A stretch of 43,768 nt of DNA from Bacillota bacterium (GTDB taxonomy: Bacteria; Bacillota; Sulfobacillia; Sulfobacillales; JAIMBI01), in NCBI GenBank assembly GCA_021820465.1, contig JAKADP010000010.1:2723-46490 (forward strand), read 5' to 3'. This document shows positions 35,599 through 43,768 of this stretch, in pieces (position 1 is the first letter of the stretch; every line of letters starts with the position of its first letter). The notes beneath the pieces are model-generated. The model saw only the letters and a program-made list of their open reading frames with translations. It was not told the origin of the DNA and did not search any database. The position numbers and the translations under genes are program-made.

Positions 35599-35633
35599 GG
35601 GTGCGAGCAAAGGACCAGCCTTTGCCCGCACCC
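35599..35633 (-). terminator. Intrinsic terminator of the RRM gene
   Basis: Minus strand GGGTGCGGGCAAAGG-CTGGT-CCTTTGCTCGCACCC followed by TTCTTTTTG. Confidence 0.8.
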
Positions 35634-35643
35634 TGCCGGAGAC

Positions 35644-35916
35644 CTAGTAGCGGCGCGAACGCTCCTCGCGGGGGCGCGCCTCGTTCACGGTCAACGCGCG
35701 GCCGCCGAAGTCGACCCCGCTCAAACGCTCGATGGCCTGCTCCGCATGCTCGTCCGCGACCTCTGCAAAGCCAAATCCGCGGCTCCGGCCGGTTTCCCGA
35801 TCCGTCGCCACGCGAACCGACTCCACTTCCACGTTGGCCTCGTTGCGGAAAAGCTCCCGCAGTGATTCTTCCGTCGCTGACCACGGCAGATTGCCGATGT
35901 AAAGAGACTTCGACAT
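35644..35916 (-). CDS. RRM-type RNA-binding protein
   Basis: SLYIGNLPWSATEESLRELF (RNP2) and RSRGFGFAEV (RNP1). Confidence 0.93.
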   Translation of the reverse strand: MSKSLYIGNLPWSATEESLRELFRNEANVEVESVRVATDRETGRSRGFGFAEVADEHAEQAIERLSGVDFGGRALTVNEARPREERSRRY

Positions 35917-36003
35917 GGTTACACACTCTCCCCAGACACAATTTGCACTGGGAAGCAGCTGTGAAGGTTTGGATCTGCATGCTCAACCCGGACGTGCTCA
36001 CTC

Positions 36004-36033
36004 AGGATACCACCTCGTTCCCCGTTCATGCAA
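36004..36033 (-). promoter_or_regulatory. Possible promoter of the RRM gene, giving an ~80-nt 5' leader
   Basis: Minus strand TTGCAT-N18-TATCCT, with an A/T tract (GAAAAAATTTTC) further upstream. Confidence 0.4.
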
Positions 36034-36193
36034 GGGGCAAGCTGGGCGAATGCGTCCAGCGGTGAAAATTTTTTCTCCGGACCGCAATCGCTGCCACAAC
36101 ACCGGACAACCTCGGGGGCGACCGCGAAGGCGGGGACGGGTCGCCTTGAAGCCGATTCCATCTCTGCGGGATCCCCACCGATGAGAAGGGACA

Positions 36194-39100
36194 CTAAGGA
36201 TGCGCGGGCGCACTGAGGGCCTGCTGGATGCGGGCCCGCTCCTGGGCGGGGGATTCCCACCAGCTGAGGGCCCACGTGCGATGGACCCGCCACCCCAGCT
36301 CGGTCAGCACCGCCGCCCGCAGCAGCTCGCGGTCACCCACCGACGGGAGGGCGGCGTACCCCGCCCCGTCGGTCAGCACCGCCAGCCCGTAGCGATCCGG
36401 GTTGGCCGGATCCACCACGGCGACGTCCACCCGAAAGTCGGAGAGGCCCACGGCGGCATGAGCTTCAAGGCCGTGGGACGCCAATTCGGCCTGGATGTCG
36501 GCCACTAGGCCGTCTGCCCCCGCGGGGGCCACGGCGCGCGGGGGCGTCTTTTGGACCGCGTACGCCAGGTAGTCGCGCAAATCTCGGGCACCGGCGGCAC
36601 GGGTGCGGCTCAGGTCAATGTCCTCGGGCCCGATGCTGGAGAACACTTGGGCGCGGAGGCGGGCGCGCGTGACCGCCACGTTGAGCCGGCGCGGGCCACC
36701 CGCCTGATTCAAGGGCCCGAAGTTCATGGCCATCCGTCCGCCCGCGTCGCGGCCGAAGGTGATGGAAAAGAAAATCACGTCGCGCTCGTCGCCCTGGACG
36801 TTTTCGAGATTTTTCACAAAGACGCGCTCGGCTCCCTGCCCCGTGATGGCCGCCTCGAGGGCCGGATCCTCGCTCTGCCGCTGGTCCAGCAGCGTCTCGA
36901 TGAGCTGCTGCTGGGGCTGGTTGAACGTGACCACGCCCACCGTCTCGGCTCGGTGATCGGGATCCTGGAAGTGCTGTTGAATGGCGTCCACCACGGCGGT
37001 GGCCTCGGCATGATTGGTCCGCGTGCCGCCCCGGTCATACACCCCGTGCACGCGCACGAGGCTGACGGCCCGGTCCTCCGTATGGGGCGCGGGAATCGTG
37101 ACCAGCTGCCCCTCGTAGTAGTGCTGGTTGGAGAAGGCGATCAGCCGCTCGTGCCGGCTGCGATAGTGCCAGCGCAGCGACAGGGAGGGGATGCCCGCCC
37201 CCAGGCACTCGTCAAGAATGCTTTCCAGGTCATGGGACTCCAGCAAGTCCTCCTCGTCGTCGGCACCGCCCTGCGCGGTGAAAAACTGCGTGGGCGGAAG
37301 CTGCTTCGGGTCCCCGACCACAATCGCCTGCCGGGCGCGGGCCATCACCCCCACGGCGTCCCACACGGCGATCTGGGACGCCTCGTCGAAGATGACGACG
37401 TCAAAGCGCGTGCCGGCGTCTAAATACTGCGCCACGGACAGGGGGGACATGAGCAGGCACGGCTTGATGCGGGGCAACAGCGGGCCCAGGCGCTCCAGCA
37501 GCACCCGCACGGGCAGGTGCTGGCGCTGCTTTTGCAGTTCCCGGAGAAGCGTGCGCATTGCGGGGTCGCGGGAGGAGGCGGCCGGGAGGGGCACTTGGGC
37601 GGCCAGCCGGTGGACAAGGTGCAGGGCCGCGCGCTCCCTCACCCGCGCATCCAACGTCCGCAGCTGCTGGATGCGGCGCAGCTGCTCGGTGCGCGAAAAT
37701 CCCGCCAGCTCCGGCTCCTCATCCATCACCATGCGCGCCCACCAGGCACGGTATGAGTAGGTCCAGCGGGCCAGCAGATCGGCGGGGGCCGTGCGGCCAT
37801 CTTCGGCGGCGGCCACCACGGGAGCGAGGTCGGCCGCGAGCGCCTCGCGCCGGATGGCCTGCCAACCGCACCAGCGGCGCCAGTCACTCTGCGCGCGGAG
37901 CCACCGGCTGGCCACGCGGGCCGCGTGGCGCACGGGGTCGGAGGCATCCGCCAGCCCCAGCTGGGCACCGAGCGCCTCCACGGCCGCCGCGGCCCGGCAG
38001 AAGGCGGACCACGCGTCGCCAAATGCCTCCGTGGCGCTGGCGTCAGGGTTGGCCATCCACTCCTCGGCCCGTTGGGCGATGGCGCGAGATCCGCTGGATT
38101 GCAGGGCACCCAGCGCGCGCCGGGCGTCTTGGTGCCACCCTGCCACCCGGGCTACCTCCGCCCAATTCGTGAGGGCGCCCTGATACAGGGGCGCTAAGAG
38201 GGTGGCCAGCTCCGGCTCCAGCGCGGACAGCTCCGCCGCGTCCTGCTGCCAGGCCGTCAGCACGTTCAGCATGTCGGCCACCTGCCCGCCCGACGCACCG
38301 CCGCCCACCTGAGCGTGTGAGTTCAGCGCGGCGTGCACAGCGCGCTCCCCCCGCCACCGGCCGAGCCACCGAGCCTGCTGCGCCCGCTCCCAGCGGGAGC
38401 GGAGCAGGCTGGCGTCCACGGTCGCGATGGAATCCCGAAAGTAGGGGGCGAGCCGCTCCCAGCTGGCGCTGACCGCCCGGCCCAGCGCTTCGGCGCGAGC
38501 GAGGACGCCGCCGGCTTCCTCGCTCAGCGCGCCCCGCACCCCCGCCGGCACGTCCCGGCCGCGGCCCGCGACCGCGAGCGCCTCGGCCACCGCGCCGAGT
38601 TCTGCCAGCGGCGCCCCCGGGGACAGGGGCCAGCCGGCATCCTGCAGGGGCGCCATGGCACGCTCCAAGCCGCGGGCCGCGCGGCGCAGCACCCCCAGCG
38701 CCTCTTCCAGGGCTTTCGCCCACCGGCTCGACCACTCGGTGGCGGTGAGGCCCCCGAGCGGGTGGTGGGGCCGCGGGCCGACGTCCAAGGCGCGCGCCGC
38801 CAGCTGCTCCACCAGCAGGTTCTGGGCCTGGAGGGCGGCTTCATCGAAGCGGTCCGCGTGCGCCCAACTGAGGGGCAGAGGAGCAAAGCGCCCAACGCGC
38901 CGCTCGGCCACCACCGTCTCCAGGGCATCGGCAAGGGACAGGCCGTTTGCGTGGCGCCGATGCAGCACCGCGTTGCCGTGAGCCAACTGGCGGCGCACGG
39001 TGGCCAGCTCGCTGGCGGCCAGGGCCCACTGGGGGTCCGGCAGGGGCCCCGCCGCGTCAAAAGCGGCCTGGAGCTGGTTCAGGACTTCGCGCTTGTTGGA

Positions 39101-41374
39101 CCGGGCGGAGTGCAGTTCCAGGCAGAAGGGGGCCAGTCCCACCGCGTCCAGCCGCCGCTGCACGACCTGCAGCGCCGCGGTTTTCTCGGACACAAACAGG
39201 ACGGTCTTGCCCTCACCCAGAAAATTGGCGATGAGATTGGTGATGGTCTGGGATTTGCCGGTGCCCGGGGGGCCCTTGATCACCAGGTCGTGGCCCTCGC
39301 GCGCGCGCGCCAGGACGTTCAGCTGAGCCGAGTCGGCGGGGAGTGGCGCCAAGATCGCCGCTCGGTCGAGCCGCTCATCCAGGTCGTCGCGCCGGTCCAG
39401 GTCTCGCGCGGGCTCCGCGCCGCCCGCTTCCAAAATGTGCCCGACGATGCGGCTCTCCCGCAGGGCGTCCGCCCGCTGCTCCAGGTCGCGCCACATCAGG
39501 TGCTTGGCGAACGACAGCAGGCTTACCGCACAGACGGGCTGCACCTCGAATCCTGGGAGGTCTTGCACCGCCAGGCGCAGGCGCTGCAGGACCCCCTCAA
39601 CATCCACCCCGTGCTCATCGGCGGGCAGCGGATCCAATCCCGGCACATCCACGGCAAACCGGTCGTGCAGGAGCTGCAGCAGGGTCGGGTTCACCAAGGT
39701 CTCGTCATCATGGCGCCCCAGGCCGAAGTGGCTTCGCACGGACGTGCGCGTCATGGTGACGGGCACCAGCAGAATGGGTGCGTGATGAAAAGGGCCTCGG
39801 CGGCCATCTTCTGACCACATCAGCATGCCCAGCGTGAGAAACAGCGTATTGGCGCCGCCCTCTTCCTGGCCCGTCCGGGCCGTCCGAAACATCTCCAGGA
39901 GGCGGGTTTGCATCGTGTCGCGCGGCAGCCACACCACCAGCTCGCGGCGCGCCACCCAGTCGTACTGCCCCAGGGCGCCCGGCGCCTCCCCGGTCCGCGC
40001 CGCCAAGAGCGCGGCCGACCGCGGGTCGTCGACGGGCAGCAGGTCCTGGGCCGACCGAAAGCGCCAGTCGCGGCCACTCGCCAGGGCATCCTCCACCAGC
40101 GCCGCATCGGGGACGACCAGCGGCACGGACAGGCGCGACAGCTTGAAGTTCAGCAGGCGGTTGCGCAGGGTGAGGTCTAAGAGGCGCGCCTTCCAAGCGG
40201 CCAGGCGCTGGGCCGTGGGGTCCGCGGCGGCGGCGGGGCGGCTCAGCTCACCCCGCTCCAGGGGAGGCAGCTGGGGGACCGGGCCGATGGGTGCGGGCGC
40301 GAGCGCCTCCGGCTCCTCGGCGGCGGCGTCCCGCGCCGCGCCGGCCTCCCACCGGGTGGCCAGCGGGCGAACTTGGGCCCGCCGGCACGCGGCGATATCC
40401 ACCGCACACCAAAAGCGGTCCTCGGACTGAAACAGATGGCTCGAGCCCATGTCCACCGCGGCCTCGAACGGCGGCACCGGCCGCCAGGAGACCGCGGTGG
40501 CTTCGAGGGCCAGCATCTCCCCGGCCGCGACGCGCTTGCGCAGCGCCAGCACATCGTCCTCCAGCACACCTGGCAGGCTGGTGTCGACCAGCCACGCGCC
40601 CACCCAGGCGTGGCCCTCGCGCAGGAATACGAGGGCATGGAGGCCTGCCTGCTCCAGGCAGGCCGCCAACAGCATCGCCAGGTCCAGGCAGGTGCCGAGG
40701 CCGCCGCCAATCATCCGGTCGGGCGTGCGGATTTTCTGCCCCTGCTGCTCGAACGACGCCGGCGGATTGCTGTAGAGGACCCCACTGGCGGCCACGGCCT
40801 GATAGAGGGCGGCCACCTGGCGCCAGACGTCCTCGCGCCGACCCGACTGATAGCCGGACAGCGCGCCGGGGGGATTGGATGCCGCCAGCAGGCGGGCGGC
40901 TTGGCCCACCAGTCGCTCCACCACGGGGTGGTTGGGCAGGCTGAATGCCGCCAGCAAGCCCGGCCACGCCTTGAGGCCGGGCCAGTCGTCGTAGGCCATG
41001 AGGACAAGGGGGTACGTCCGCGACCCCAGCAGGGTGCCGTCGGGAGCCCTCGCCTCGGCGAGGATTTCGCCGTCGGTGGCTTCCGCCAACTCCGACAGGT
41101 AGCGCTCGCGAAACCTTAAGTCAATCGGCTGAATCTCCCGTGACTCTCCGGCGGCAAGGCGATCAATCTCGATGGCCGTGGTGCGCAGCGCCGAGCCCGA
41201 CAGCTCGAGGCGGACGTGCTCGAGGGCGACGGGGCCCACGTTCGCCACGCGCGCCCGCTCCACCACCGGGATGCTGTTGCGCTCCGCCGCGTGGTTGACA
41301 GCCGGCTGGCAGTCTAGGTCAATCTGGACGACGCCGGGGGAGACGGGGGTTCCCACTTCGCCGGGCTCTTGCAT
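36194..41374 (-). CDS. Giant SF1 helicase: transglutaminase-like N-terminal region + DUF4011 + UvrD/Dna2-type helicase + Vsr/MTES_1575-like C-terminus (defence-associated Hhe-like)
   Basis: GGGLGTCLDLAMLLAACLEQAGLHALVFLREGHAWVGAWL (TGase-like Cys/His); LAAWKARLLDLTLRNRLLNFK (DUF4011); VIKGPPGTGKSQTITNLIANFLGEGKTVLFVSEKTAAL (Walker A, Ia); VVIFDEASQIAVWDAVGVMARARQAIVVGDPKQLPPTQFF (II, III); NLENVQGDERDVIFFSITFG and RRLNVAVTRARLRAQVFSS (V, VI); FRVDVAVVDPANPDRYGLAVLTDGAGY...LGWRVHRTWALSWW (Vsr-like). ATG 41374 preceded by AGAAGGTG. Confidence 0.9.
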   Translation of the reverse strand: MQEPGEVGTPVSPGVVQIDLDCQPAVNHAAERNSIPVVERARVANVGPVALEHVRLELSGSALRTTAIEIDRLAAGESREIQPIDLRFRERYLSELAEATDGEILAEARAPDGTLLGSRTYPLVLMAYDDWPGLKAWPGLLAAFSLPNHPVVERLVGQAARLLAASNPPGALSGYQSGRREDVWRQVAALYQAVAASGVLYSNPPASFEQQGQKIRTPDRMIGGGLGTCLDLAMLLAACLEQAGLHALVFLREGHAWVGAWLVDTSLPGVLEDDVLALRKRVAAGEMLALEATAVSWRPVPPFEAAVDMGSSHLFQSEDRFWCAVDIAACRRAQVRPLATRWEAGAARDAAAEEPEALAPAPIGPVPQLPPLERGELSRPAAAADPTAQRLAAWKARLLDLTLRNRLLNFKLSRLSVPLVVPDAALVEDALASGRDWRFRSAQDLLPVDDPRSAALLAARTGEAPGALGQYDWVARRELVVWLPRDTMQTRLLEMFRTARTGQEEGGANTLFLTLGMLMWSEDGRRGPFHHAPILLVPVTMTRTSVRSHFGLGRHDDETLVNPTLLQLLHDRFAVDVPGLDPLPADEHGVDVEGVLQRLRLAVQDLPGFEVQPVCAVSLLSFAKHLMWRDLEQRADALRESRIVGHILEAGGAEPARDLDRRDDLDERLDRAAILAPLPADSAQLNVLARAREGHDLVIKGPPGTGKSQTITNLIANFLGEGKTVLFVSEKTAALQVVQRRLDAVGLAPFCLELHSARSNKREVLNQLQAAFDAAGPLPDPQWALAASELATVRRQLAHGNAVLHRRHANGLSLADALETVVAERRVGRFAPLPLSWAHADRFDEAALQAQNLLVEQLAARALDVGPRPHHPLGGLTATEWSSRWAKALEEALGVLRRAARGLERAMAPLQDAGWPLSPGAPLAELGAVAEALAVAGRGRDVPAGVRGALSEEAGGVLARAEALGRAVSASWERLAPYFRDSIATVDASLLRSRWERAQQARWLGRWRGERAVHAALNSHAQVGGGASGGQVADMLNVLTAWQQDAAELSALEPELATLLAPLYQGALTNWAEVARVAGWHQDARRALGALQSSGSRAIAQRAEEWMANPDASATEAFGDAWSAFCRAAAAVEALGAQLGLADASDPVRHAARVASRWLRAQSDWRRWCGWQAIRREALAADLAPVVAAAEDGRTAPADLLARWTYSYRAWWARMVMDEEPELAGFSRTEQLRRIQQLRTLDARVRERAALHLVHRLAAQVPLPAASSRDPAMRTLLRELQKQRQHLPVRVLLERLGPLLPRIKPCLLMSPLSVAQYLDAGTRFDVVIFDEASQIAVWDAVGVMARARQAIVVGDPKQLPPTQFFTAQGGADDEEDLLESHDLESILDECLGAGIPSLSLRWHYRSRHERLIAFSNQHYYEGQLVTIPAPHTEDRAVSLVRVHGVYDRGGTRTNHAEATAVVDAIQQHFQDPDHRAETVGVVTFNQPQQQLIETLLDQRQSEDPALEAAITGQGAERVFVKNLENVQGDERDVIFFSITFGRDAGGRMAMNFGPLNQAGGPRRLNVAVTRARLRAQVFSSIGPEDIDLSRTRAAGARDLRDYLAYAVQKTPPRAVAPAGADGLVADIQAELASHGLEAHAAVGLSDFRVDVAVVDPANPDRYGLAVLTDGAGYAALPSVGDRELLRAAVLTELGWRVHRTWALSWWESPAQERARIQQALSAPAHP

Positions 41375-41572
41375 TGCACACCTTCTCTGTAAGTTGGGGA
41401 GGACCGCCGACGACGGCCGACGACGGCCGAATGGCAATACCTGCATGATTCGCCACCGCCCGCCCGGATTCCTGCCCGCGGGCGCGTCGCGTCGCCGCTC
41501 ATCGTGCCGCCGCGAACGGCAGGTGACGGCGCCGAGCCGGTCCGGTAGGCTCAGAGCAAGGGGGACTCAGGC

Positions 41573-43768
41573 TTGCGGCTCATCATTGCGGAGAAGCCCA
41601 GCGTGGCGCGAGCCATCGCGGGGGTGTTGGGGCGCGCCACGCGCCACGAGGGGTTTCTGGCCGTGGGAACCGATCTGATCTCATGGGCCCGGGGGCATCT
41701 GGTGAGCTTGGCGGAGCCCGAGGCGTATCAAGCTGAGTGGCGCCGGTGGAGCTGGTCGGGCCTGCCCATGCTGCCCGATGCCTTTCGCCTCGCCCCCGTC
41801 CCAGGCGCGGGGGATCAGCTCCAGGTGCTGGCTCGTCTGGTGGCCCGCGCAGACGTCGACGGCATCGTGGTGGCCACCGACGCGGACCGAGAGGGGGAGC
41901 TTATCGCGCGCTGGCTCCTGCGGCACTTGAAGGCCCGACAGCCGGCGCTCCGCCTGTGGCTGTCCGAAACGACCCCGTCGGCCATTCGGGCCGCCCTGTC
42001 GCGCCTCGAGCCGGCGTCCGCCCATGAGCCCCTGGGCCAGGCGGCAGAGGCCCGCGCCGAAGCCGATTGGCTGGTGGGGCTGAACGCGACGCGGGCCATC
42101 ACGCTGCGGCATGGCCAGCGCGGCCAGGGCGCCCTGTCGGTGGGCCGGGTGCAGACCCCCACGCTGCGCCTCATTGCCGACCGGGATGAGGAGATTGAGC
42201 GCTTTCAGCCCACACCCTATTGGCAGGTGGAAGCCGCATTTGTGACAGCAGCGGCGCCGGAGGGCGAAGCGTATCGCGGCCTCTGGACGGCACCCGGCCA
42301 GCCCGAGCCGGCCGACCGCCTAGGGGACCGGGCCGCGGCGGAGCGCATCGTCGCTCAGGTGCCGCCCGGCACGCCGGGCGTCGTGAGCGGCCGGGAGTCG
42401 AAGCGCGTGACGCTGAAGCCGCCGCGGCTGTACAACCTATCCGACCTGCAGAAAGATGCCAACCGGCGGTTCGGCATGACGGCGCAGGACACCCTGGGCG
42501 CCGCACAGCGCCTGTATGAGGCGCGCCTGGCGAGCTACCCCCGCACGGACGCGCGGGCCGTCTCGGCGGCGGAGGCCGCCTCCATGAGTCGGCGGCTCGG
42601 GAGCCTGGGAGCCGCCTACAGTGACCTCGTGGCGGCGCTGCCGTCACCGCTGCCGCTGGCGCGCATCACCAACGACGAGGAGGTGGCGAAGGCCGGGCAC
42701 CCCGCCATCGTGCCGACGGGGGAGCGGCCCGGCCCGGCGGTGTCGGCGCGGGACCTCAAGATTTACGACCTCGTCGTGCGCCGCACGTTTGCGGCGCTGC
42801 TGCCCGCAGGCATCGACGAGCGGACGACCCTCTGGACCGAGGCGGCGGGCGAGATGTTTCGCACCCAGGGATCCCAGGTGCGGGTTCCTGGATGGCGCGT
42901 GGCGACGGGGCACTTGCCCGCGGCCCACGATCCCGATGCCGACGCCGATGCCCCCCATCGGGTCCCGGCGGAACTATCCGTCGGTGTGGTCGTGGCGGTG
43001 AGCGGCGTGGAGCTGCGGGAGAAAGCGACGAAGCCGCCGGCGCATCTGACCGATGCCACGCTGCTGGCGCTTATGGAAAAGCACGGCTTGGGCACGCCGG
43101 CGACGCGCGCGGGCATCCTGGACACCCTGGTGCGCCGGGCGTACGCGGCGCGGGATCAGAAGACGCTCGTGAGCACCGCCAAGGGCCGGGCGCTCTTGCA
43201 GGTGGCGCCGCCCGCTCTCCAAAGCCCGGATCTGACGGGCGACTGGGAGGGACAGCTGGAGGCCATCGCGCGCGGGGCGGGGGATGCCGGCGCCTTTGTC
43301 CAGTCCATTCGCGCCTATACGGCGGACGTGGTGGCGGCAGTGCGGGAGCAGGCGGCCACGGTCGTGGCCGCCTCCCCCGACGGAGCCCGCGAGCCATCGA
43401 CCGCGCTGGGGGCTTGCCCCATCTGCCACGAGGGCCAGGTAGTGGCCACGCCCAAGGGCTGGGGCTGCTCGCGCTGGAAGGCCGGCTGTGCGTTCACCAT
43501 CTGGCGCACGGTGGCGAAGAAGCGTCTGACCGAGCGGCAGGTGGCCACGCTGTTGGCCGGGAAGGCCACCGGCGTGCTGAAGGGATTCAAGAACCGCGCC
43601 GGCCAGCCGTTCAGTGCCCGGCTGACCCTGGTCGAGGGCCGCATCACGTTTGTCTTCGGCGGTCAGACCCCCAGCGCGCCCGGGTCAACACCGCCGGGCG
43701 ATCCGGCGGATTCTCGCCGGGCCGCGCCGCGCCGCCGCCCCCGGGGCCCGCGCGCGCGCCAGGCGGCC
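41573..43768 (+). CDS. topB: Type IA DNA topoisomerase (topoisomerase III-like), truncated by window edge
   Basis: From TTG 41573: LRLIIAEKPSVARAIAGVLGR...VVATDADREGELIARWLL...GALSVGRVQTPTLRLIADRDEEI...ARLASYPRTDARAVS (catalytic Tyr)...MEKHGLGTPATRAGILDTLVRR; later ACPICHEG...GCSRWKAGC, Zn-ribbon-like. Absent from ORF track as no stop is reached. Confidence 0.93.
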   Translation, partial: MRLIIAEKPSVARAIAGVLGRATRHEGFLAVGTDLISWARGHLVSLAEPEAYQAEWRRWSWSGLPMLPDAFRLAPVPGAGDQLQVLARLVARADVDGIVVATDADREGELIARWLLRHLKARQPALRLWLSETTPSAIRAALSRLEPASAHEPLGQAAEARAEADWLVGLNATRAITLRHGQRGQGALSVGRVQTPTLRLIADRDEEIERFQPTPYWQVEAAFVTAAAPEGEAYRGLWTAPGQPEPADRLGDRAAAERIVAQVPPGTPGVVSGRESKRVTLKPPRLYNLSDLQKDANRRFGMTAQDTLGAAQRLYEARLASYPRTDARAVSAAEAASMSRRLGSLGAAYSDLVAALPSPLPLARITNDEEVAKAGHPAIVPTGERPGPAVSARDLKIYDLVVRRTFAALLPAGIDERTTLWTEAAGEMFRTQGSQVRVPGWRVATGHLPAAHDPDADADAPHRVPAELSVGVVVAVSGVELREKATKPPAHLTDATLLALMEKHGLGTPATRAGILDTLVRRAYAARDQKTLVSTAKGRALLQVAPPALQSPDLTGDWEGQLEAIARGAGDAGAFVQSIRAYTADVVAAVREQAATVVAASPDGAREPSTALGACPICHEGQVVATPKGWGCSRWKAGCAFTIWRTVAKKRLTERQVATLLAGKATGVLKGFKNRAGQPFSARLTLVEGRITFVFGGQTPSAPGSTPPGDPADSRRAAPRRRPRGPRARQAA

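Noticed and set aside
38333-39814. 493-aa plus-strand ORF inside the giant helicase gene
   Set aside because: Antisense to conserved helicase motifs; no recognisable domain.
1-43768. CRISPR arrays, tRNA or rRNA genes
   Set aside because: No spaced direct-repeat array, tRNA-like TPsiC/CCA pattern or rRNA sequence was recognised by eye; tRNAscan-SE and a CRISPR finder would be needed to exclude them.

Overview
High-GC window carrying a Firmicutes-type chromosomal segment (taxon inferred from gene content only). Core: a cdaA-cdaR-glmM-[glmS ribozyme]-glmS operon (5.5-10.8 kb). Flanks: an acyl-CoA synthetase cut by the left edge, an FMN glutamate-synthase-like protein, an FAD reductase and a UbiB/AarF kinase. 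Accessory genes: two APH-like kinases, two EamA transporters, a transglutaminase-like protein, an S10 peptidase, a YfbR-like HD protein, a GH2 enzyme, an MFS transporter, a pgaC-pgaD-like pair, a coupled Xaa-Pro aminopeptidase/GH127 pair, a DsrE-like protein, a glucose-dehydrogenase-like/HAD/alpha-beta hydrolase operon, a split PEP-utilising enzyme and an RRM protein. At the right end a ~1725-aa DUF4011/SF1 helicase with a transglutaminase-like N-terminal region and a Vsr-like C-terminus is divergent from a type IA topoisomerase cut by the edge. Main observations: (1) a glmS ribozyme whose predicted cleavage site lies inside the glmM coding sequence, 15 nt before the stop codon, which sits in the P1 loop; (2) the giant helicase, whose nuclease-like domain looks degenerate; (3) a PepP-GH127 coupled pair suggesting breakdown of arabinosylated Pro/Hyp-rich peptides; (4) a split ATP-grasp/phosphohistidine-domain pair with an ATGA overlap. 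No tRNA, rRNA or CRISPR array was recognised. All calls come from reading the sequence and the supplied ORFs; no database search was run.
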